39,366 bases of DNA. Source: Bacteroidales bacterium (GTDB lineage Bacteria; Bacteroidota; Bacteroidia; Bacteroidales; P3). Shown piece by piece: positions 34,522-39,366 of this stretch. Below the pieces are notes generated by a model that had not been told where the DNA came from, did not search any database, and was given only the letters and a program-made list of their open reading frames with translations. Location of the stretch: NCBI GenBank assembly GCA_009785505.1, contig WQWA01000018.1, positions 1 to 39,366 on the forward strand, given 5' to 3'. The translations under genes and the position numbers were made by a program. Each line of letters opens with the position of its first letter. The stretch's first letter is position 1.

Positions 34522-34598
34522 TTAAGGCAATGTTCTTCAGAGATATAAATCTTTTTGTGGCTCTCAGCAGGAAATTAGCACCAACGGGATAATGTTAT

Positions 34599-35345
34599 TT
34601 ATTCAGTGCTGCCGGTTCTCAGTAGGAAATTGGAAAATCTCACCAACGCCTGCAAGTCTTCTATATTATTAAAATCAGCCCTGTGTTGCGAAAGGAGTTC
34701 TTCGATTTGTGGAGAAATGTTTGGGCAAAGCCTAAGAAAATTCCGTCGTGTAGCCGGACGGTAGGTTTGAAAATCTCTTGTCAGCCAATACGCGGTTTCG
34801 ATACGGAACCCCTCTCTCTCCGGTAAAGCACTCAAAGGCTGTGAATAAGCAGCCGCACTAACTGTTGCACCGGCAGAACTAGAACCAAGACCGGAACCAA
34901 GACTAAGAACAAATGAAAGGTTGCTCATATTAAGATGGCTTAATTCCTGTGTGCGCGATGTGGCTAATGGAGTCCCATAAGGACCTCTGGAGCGTTCTCG
35001 TACAGGACGCATCGTTCTCAACAAAGAGAGCGGTCCATACTGAACAACCAAAGCCCAACCTTCTCTATCAATCAGCACAAATATGTCATAGCCAATTTCA
35101 ATGTGAGTTATGTTTGGATCTCTAACTAAGAACAGAATTTGATCGTTATTTTTAGGGTTGATAAACTGCATATCCCGATCAAGAATATTGAAATTGATTT
35201 TTACGTCAACCGGATCACCTTCAATGAAAAAAACCTGTCCTCGTTGAAATTCATCGTAGAGAAATGGGTTCGTTGCACGAGCCCCTTGCGCTTGACCTAC
35301 TAACCATCCGGTCAAACAAAACAGTAAGATAATTGTACGTTTCAT
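34599..35345 (-). CDS. Exported protein of unknown function
   Basis: 248 residues. Signal peptide MKRTIILLFCLTGWLVGQAQG. The mature N-terminus (YDEFQRGQVFFIEGDPVDVK, then NFNILDRDMQFINPKNNDQI) resembles small periplasmic proteins common in Bacteroidota that I know only as uncharacterised. A Ser/Gly/Ala-rich linker (GSGLGSSSAGATVSAAAYSQ) follows at about residues 150-170. The C-terminus is helical (SPQIEELLSQHRADFNNIED). It has its own promoter box. No function is assigned. Confidence 0.72.
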   Translation of the reverse strand: MKRTIILLFCLTGWLVGQAQGARATNPFLYDEFQRGQVFFIEGDPVDVKINFNILDRDMQFINPKNNDQILFLVRDPNITHIEIGYDIFVLIDREGWALVVQYGPLSLLRTMRPVRERSRGPYGTPLATSRTQELSHLNMSNLSFVLSLGSGLGSSSAGATVSAAAYSQPLSALPEREGFRIETAYWLTRDFQTYRPATRRNFLRLCPNISPQIEELLSQHRADFNNIEDLQALVRFSNFLLRTGSTE

Positions 35346-35371
35346 AGCTTTGATTTATTTTTATCTGACTA

Positions 35372-35379
35372 CAAATATA
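35372..35379 (-). promoter_or_regulatory. -7 promoter box TATATTTG for the 35345 gene
   Basis: A TAnnTTTG box on the - strand, 26 bases before the ATG, between the susD terminator and the gene. Confidence 0.65.
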
Positions 35380-35422
35380 CGAAAAAAAAATGAATAGTGG
35401 GTTTAAAGGACAAAATTTATAC

Positions 35423-35458
35423 AAAAAAATACCGCCTAAAAGCAGGCGGTATTTTTTT
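35423..35458. terminator. Terminator after the SusC-SusD unit
   Basis: A perfect 15-bp stem (AAAAAAATACCGCCT / AGGCGGTATTTTTTT) with a six-base loop, seven bases beyond the susD-like stop. The T/A runs on both sides allow function in either direction. Confidence 0.92.
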
Positions 35459-35465
35459 GTAATCA

Positions 35466-37067
35466 TTACGGATTCTGTTGAATTAAACCGTGGCTGGCTA
35501 ATATTTCTCTTCTTGGAATCTGCCATTGCCAACGAACGTCATCCGGTGGAACAAGAACGTCAAGGAGACCTCCTGTGAAAAGAGGACCTGCTCCACCACC
35601 AAAGGCCACAGAGGTACGAAGCATACCTTCACCATGGCGCTTGAGGTCTAACCAACGGAACCCTTCTCCCCAAAGTTCGATACGACGATTGGTTCTAATC
35701 TCGTCACGCAATGCGATTCCGGTATTGGTCGTGGTGAACCCCGGAACGCGGATCTCCATAAGCGTAGTTAATGCCGCTCGTGCAGCAGCCTCATTGCCTG
35801 CATGGAACTCAGCTTCAGCTTCGATCAAGTACATTTCGCTGATTCGCATGAAAGCAGGATCAACAACTATGGAAGTCGGAGGAACTGTCCATACCCCTCC
35901 GGATCTCCATTTTCTGACACCATATCTTTCGATTCTAGTACCATTGCCAATGGGAGCGGGAGTTCTTATGATATCGTAAATTGGATCGTTAGGATCAGAT
36001 ACCCACCAATCGCGACGGATGTCGTTAGGATCCATACTGTTGTACAACGTTGTAGTGATACCTCTAAGAGAGGTACGAATGAACGTTCCGGCATAATTAA
36101 TAGCCATATAACCGGAGAAGCTGGCTTGAACAGCACTTTGGTCCGGTGGTTGGTGCATTGCCCACATAAAATCAGGGTGGGTATGGTCATACAATCCATT
36201 CAACAATTCGTCTGCAGTAGCCAATCTGGATCTGTTGCCGAGACGAGCTTGTCTTGCATGGTGTGCAGCAAGAGCCCAATAGCCTTGAGTAAGAGCTACG
36301 CGGGCCTTGAAGCCGTTTGCTACATTGGCGCTGATGTGTGATCTGGAAAGTGCTTCCGAAACCGGATTATTAGTCAAATAACCGATAGCACGGAGCAAAT
36401 CTGCGTTGATTTGATCGTAAATTTCTTGAACCGTTGCTCTTGGTACAGGGGGTGCTGTTGGTGATAATATGGGTTCGAGAACCAAAGGCACCCCAAGTTG
36501 GTTGTTTTGTCCCGATCTGGTATAATCGTAGCGCTCGCCCCACAACTGAACCAACCACCAATAGGCAAAAGAGCGATAGGCAAGTGCCTGACCTCTGATC
36601 ATGTTTTTCTGGTGTTCAGTAGCAACAACATTATCAACGTTTGCCAAAATCATATTCATTTGACCCACAATTGAGAAGAAGAACGAGTACGTACGCAACG
36701 TATTAGCGTTGGCATAGTTGCGGTGCTGACTCCAGTCCATAGCACTGTGGTGCCAAGAATTACCTTGATGGCGTATAACCAAATCATCGCCCATGTGGTC
36801 GATAACAATACCGTGTGAGTATAGTCCACCGTAACCTTGAGAACCGTCCATACCGGGCCACACATTAGTGGATGTTTGGTTGCCTGTACTCAATCCCGCC
36901 ATGTGTCGATGAACCCCGTTTAATGCTATCATCAATCCATCAAAAGTGGATAAAAGTACAGCTTCTGAGGCATCAGTACTTGATGATGTATCCAAAAAGT
37001 CGCTGTTGCAACTGGTTTGTATCAGCAAAAGAGCTAAAATACCGAAAATTAAAGTTATTTTTTTCAT
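35466..37067 (-). CDS. SusD/RagB-family nutrient-binding outer membrane lipoprotein
   Basis: 533 residues. Lipoprotein signal MKKITLIFGILALLLIQTSC with Cys at 20, then NSDFLDTS, the usual SusD start. The helical TPR-like SusD core includes GQALAYRSFAYWWLVQLWGE and KARVALTQGYWALAAHHARQ. The C-terminal RagB/SusD domain has MRISEMYLIEAEAEFHAGNE and IRTNRRIELWGEGFRWLDLK. It forms the lid over the SusC channel and binds a glycan or peptide at the cell surface. It follows the SusC-like gene by 12 bases. No glycosidase or sensor is visible in the window, so the ligand cannot be inferred. Confidence 0.95.
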   Translation of the reverse strand: MKKITLIFGILALLLIQTSCNSDFLDTSSSTDASEAVLLSTFDGLMIALNGVHRHMAGLSTGNQTSTNVWPGMDGSQGYGGLYSHGIVIDHMGDDLVIRHQGNSWHHSAMDWSQHRNYANANTLRTYSFFFSIVGQMNMILANVDNVVATEHQKNMIRGQALAYRSFAYWWLVQLWGERYDYTRSGQNNQLGVPLVLEPILSPTAPPVPRATVQEIYDQINADLLRAIGYLTNNPVSEALSRSHISANVANGFKARVALTQGYWALAAHHARQARLGNRSRLATADELLNGLYDHTHPDFMWAMHQPPDQSAVQASFSGYMAINYAGTFIRTSLRGITTTLYNSMDPNDIRRDWWVSDPNDPIYDIIRTPAPIGNGTRIERYGVRKWRSGGVWTVPPTSIVVDPAFMRISEMYLIEAEAEFHAGNEAAARAALTTLMEIRVPGFTTTNTGIALRDEIRTNRRIELWGEGFRWLDLKRHGEGMLRTSVAFGGGAGPLFTGGLLDVLVPPDDVRWQWQIPRREILASHGLIQQNP

Positions 37068-37079
37068 GATTGTAAAGAA

Positions 37080-39366
37080 TTAAAAGTTAACATTAACGCC
37101 GAACATGAAGGTTCGAGCAGGCGTAAAAGCATCATCATGGCTAACAATACCGCTGAATCGCTGAATCGGATTCATACCCTGACGTGCAGCAAACATATGG
37201 AGGTTTTCTGCTGAGAAGAACACTCTTGCACCCGACAAGCGCAGTCTGTTTGTAAATTCTCTTGGCAGGCTATACCCAAAATTGATTGAACGAATTTGGA
37301 GATAACTTGCAGACGTCAAGAATCGAGTACTGTTGCTGGTGTTTGCCCAAGAGCGGGTCTCTCCATGTCCATCTATACGCGGAACATCAGTGATATCTCC
37401 CGGTTGTCTCCATGCATTTAATAGATCTACGTGCAACGCTCTGCCCGGATTTCCGGAATGATCAAAATCCATCAAACTTGTGTGAATTCTGTCCAGAAGT
37501 TGTCCGCCGATTTGGTAAGTCAACAAAATTGACAAATCAAAATTTCTCCAACCAAATGTATTGGTAAAACCTCCCATTACTGCGGGGATTGGACTGCCGT
37601 GAAAACCTTCAGCAGCCACCGCAGGATTCAAAGCAAAAGTATCGGTTCCGATAACACGGATATTGGCTGCAACACGTGCATTTGGTGCATTAGGATCCCA
37701 TACGTATAACGCACGTCCATCAGCAGGGTCTACACCATGCCATTCACGCAGCCAATACTCGAAGCGCGAATGTCCGACTTTCAGCCTGAACGGAGCTGCG
37801 CTGATCGCCTCATCCGGATCATTTGTAGTCAGTTTGGTGATTCTGTTTCTAAAATGCGTCAAAACCAAGCGCGGCGTCCATGAGAAGTCGCCTCTTCTAA
37901 GCGTGTATGACACATCAACTTCGATTCCTCGGTTAAACATCGTTCCAATGTTTTGCAATGCAACGCCGGGAGCAAATCCGAAGTGTACCGGAATAGGAAC
38001 TTCGAAGAGTAGGTTTGACGATTGACGGTTGAAGAATTCCACATAACCTCTGAAACCGCTTCTCAAACCAAATTCAAGTGCTATATCAAAGCTATTGCTT
38101 GATTCCCAAGTTACGTTTGGACCTCCCAAGCTTCCCCATCGTGCACCGACTTCTCCTGCGTTGTTGAAAGCGGGGCCCATGTCATAGGTTGCTTGCCAAG
38201 CATAAAGATTGATGCCTGCATCGTTACCTACTTGTCCGAAAGACGAGCGAAGTTTTAACATTTGAATTTCAGGAACGCCTCGTAAAAAATCCTCTTTATC
38301 TATACGCCAGCCGGCTCCAACCGACCAAAATTGCCCCCAACGGGTATCTGGAGAAAACTTCGACGAGCCATCGGTACGCCAAGAAGCCGAGCCAAAAAAT
38401 CTGTCGTTCCACGAATACGTAACACGTGAGAAAAATGACCTCAAACGATACATGTCATGAAAACCAGTCAAGGAGTTCAAAACAATATAGTTGTTTAGTA
38501 CACGATCTTGTTCACTCACACCTGTTCTAAGTCCGGATGTGCTGCGGAAATCCCATTCATAAGTTTCGTGTCCCAAAAGAACACCAAAGTGGTGCCCGCC
38601 GAAGCTTCTATTCCAATTCAATAATTGGTTCATAGTAAGCGTAGTGGTTCTATGGCGATTAATAGAGAAGTCTCCGCCTGGACCTCTTCCATCACCTACA
38701 AGGGGATTACGTCTGCTGTCGCGAAAAAGGAAGATTTCGTCATTCGCGAAATTAGCGGTAAGCGTAAAATCTCTCAAAAATGAAAACTCCACAAAGCCTC
38801 TTCCTCCTACTTCAAAACGATTATTGATATCGCTATTCATCAAAAGTTCGGCAATAACATGACGACTCCCTCCGAAAGGACGCGTAAGCGCGTTGCCATC
38901 TCTATCAAGCGTTCCATTGAGAGGGTTATCTTCACCAAAGTCCCAAGTTCTTTCTCCCGTAAGAGGATTGTATCTAATTTGGTCGGTTCTTAAATCATGT
39001 CCCCAAACCGGATAAATCGGTCCCATATTTCTTGCACGAGCAAAAAAGTTTCCAAGTCCTGTAGCAGTGGCGGCATTAACCGAGCGTTGTTCCGAGTGCA
39101 CGGCTCTAACGTTCAGACCTACTCTAAGCCAATCGTTCACGCGGTGATTCATATTCATACGAGCCGACAAACGTTGGAACGAAGAAGGGTTTATCCATCC
39201 CTGCTCAGTCATATAACCCAAAGATGCACGGAAGTCCGATCTCTCATTTGCCATACTTGCCGACATTGTGAAATCGCTGCGAGTTCCCAAACGCTCAAGC
39301 GGATCAAACCAATCCAAACTTGGAATAATACCCGGAAGGATGTGTGCATTGGGATTGAATCTTCCA
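37080..39366 (-). CDS. SusC/RagA-family TonB-linked outer membrane protein, N-terminus outside the window
   Basis: About 760 residues of a SusC-like transporter, reading without a stop to the right edge (GRFNPNAHILPG at the edge). Signal peptide, CarboxypepD-reg domain and plug are therefore beyond the window. Barrel features typical of SusC: SASMANERSDFRASLGYMTE, RLSARMNMNHRVNDWLRVGL, NDRFFGSASWRTDGSSKFSP, WSVGAGWRIDKEDFL, LKLRSSFGQVGN, and the end TPARTFMFGVNVNF. It imports the ligand captured by the adjacent SusD-like lid using TonB energy. Confidence 0.95.
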   Translation of the reverse strand, partial: GRFNPNAHILPGIIPSLDWFDPLERLGTRSDFTMSASMANERSDFRASLGYMTEQGWINPSSFQRLSARMNMNHRVNDWLRVGLNVRAVHSEQRSVNAATATGLGNFFARARNMGPIYPVWGHDLRTDQIRYNPLTGERTWDFGEDNPLNGTLDRDGNALTRPFGGSRHVIAELLMNSDINNRFEVGGRGFVEFSFLRDFTLTANFANDEIFLFRDSRRNPLVGDGRGPGGDFSINRHRTTTLTMNQLLNWNRSFGGHHFGVLLGHETYEWDFRSTSGLRTGVSEQDRVLNNYIVLNSLTGFHDMYRLRSFFSRVTYSWNDRFFGSASWRTDGSSKFSPDTRWGQFWSVGAGWRIDKEDFLRGVPEIQMLKLRSSFGQVGNDAGINLYAWQATYDMGPAFNNAGEVGARWGSLGGPNVTWESSNSFDIALEFGLRSGFRGYVEFFNRQSSNLLFEVPIPVHFGFAPGVALQNIGTMFNRGIEVDVSYTLRRGDFSWTPRLVLTHFRNRITKLTTNDPDEAISAAPFRLKVGHSRFEYWLREWHGVDPADGRALYVWDPNAPNARVAANIRVIGTDTFALNPAVAAEGFHGSPIPAVMGGFTNTFGWRNFDLSILLTYQIGGQLLDRIHTSLMDFDHSGNPGRALHVDLLNAWRQPGDITDVPRIDGHGETRSWANTSNSTRFLTSASYLQIRSINFGYSLPREFTNRLRLSGARVFFSAENLHMFAARQGMNPIQRFSGIVSHDDAFTPARTFMFGVNVNF

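Overview
The window looks like chromosomal DNA of an anaerobic member of the Bacteroidota, most likely Bacteroidales-like. Evidence: SusC/SusD pair, several TonB-dependent receptors, many promoter boxes of the Bacteroidota form TAnnTTTG upstream of genes, almost no Shine-Dalgarno sequences, a one-chain pyruvate:ferredoxin oxidoreductase and a rubrerythrin. The organism is inferred from gene content only.

Layout. 1-1770: end of a ribosomal-protein operon (tail of an upstream gene, rpoA, rplQ, terminator). 1872-4737 (-): a carboxypeptidase-regulatory-like exported protein overlapping a TonB-dependent receptor. 4819-5058 (-): rpmB. 5135-9445 (-): a tight four-gene operon, MTA/SAH deaminase, purine nucleoside phosphorylase, dUTPase and a TPR lipoprotein. 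9544-11472 (+): yidC. 11483-13746 (-): GH3-family protein and a LysE-type exporter. 13800-15900: a small accessory stretch with palindromic repeats, a GIY-YIG endonuclease, an unknown membrane-anchored protein and a ParE/RelE-type toxin-antitoxin pair. 15936-18038 (+): recG. 18088-21633 (-): nifJ. 21784-22356 (+): GNAT acetyltransferase. 22367-27541 (-): phosphohexomutase, fabI, rubrerythrin and a second TonB receptor. 27719-33260 (-): two tandem aldo/keto reductase-like lipoproteins with ferredoxin-type cysteine clusters, then gcvP, which carries a one-base frameshift. 33385-34521 (+): exported metallophosphatase. 34599-35345 (-): exported unknown. 35466-39366 (-): SusD and a SusC cut by the window edge.

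The most interesting pattern is a family of hairpin-forming elements with 11-12 bp terminal inverted repeats (CGTCATTGCGA / TCGCAATGACG). Four complete copies are visible. Two bracket the GIY-YIG endonuclease gene, one abutting its stop codon and one lying in its leader. One lies between gcvP and the phosphohexomutase. One, exactly 96 bp, is inserted in phase inside gcvP and adds 32 residues to the linker between the two halves of the enzyme. A different perfect 20-bp palindrome is read through in yidC, and a decayed third type may be present in recG. Together these suggest palindromic elements tolerated inside coding genes, comparable in principle to the Rickettsia palindromic elements, with the GIY-YIG nuclease as a candidate mobilising partner. 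The partnership is inference from position only.
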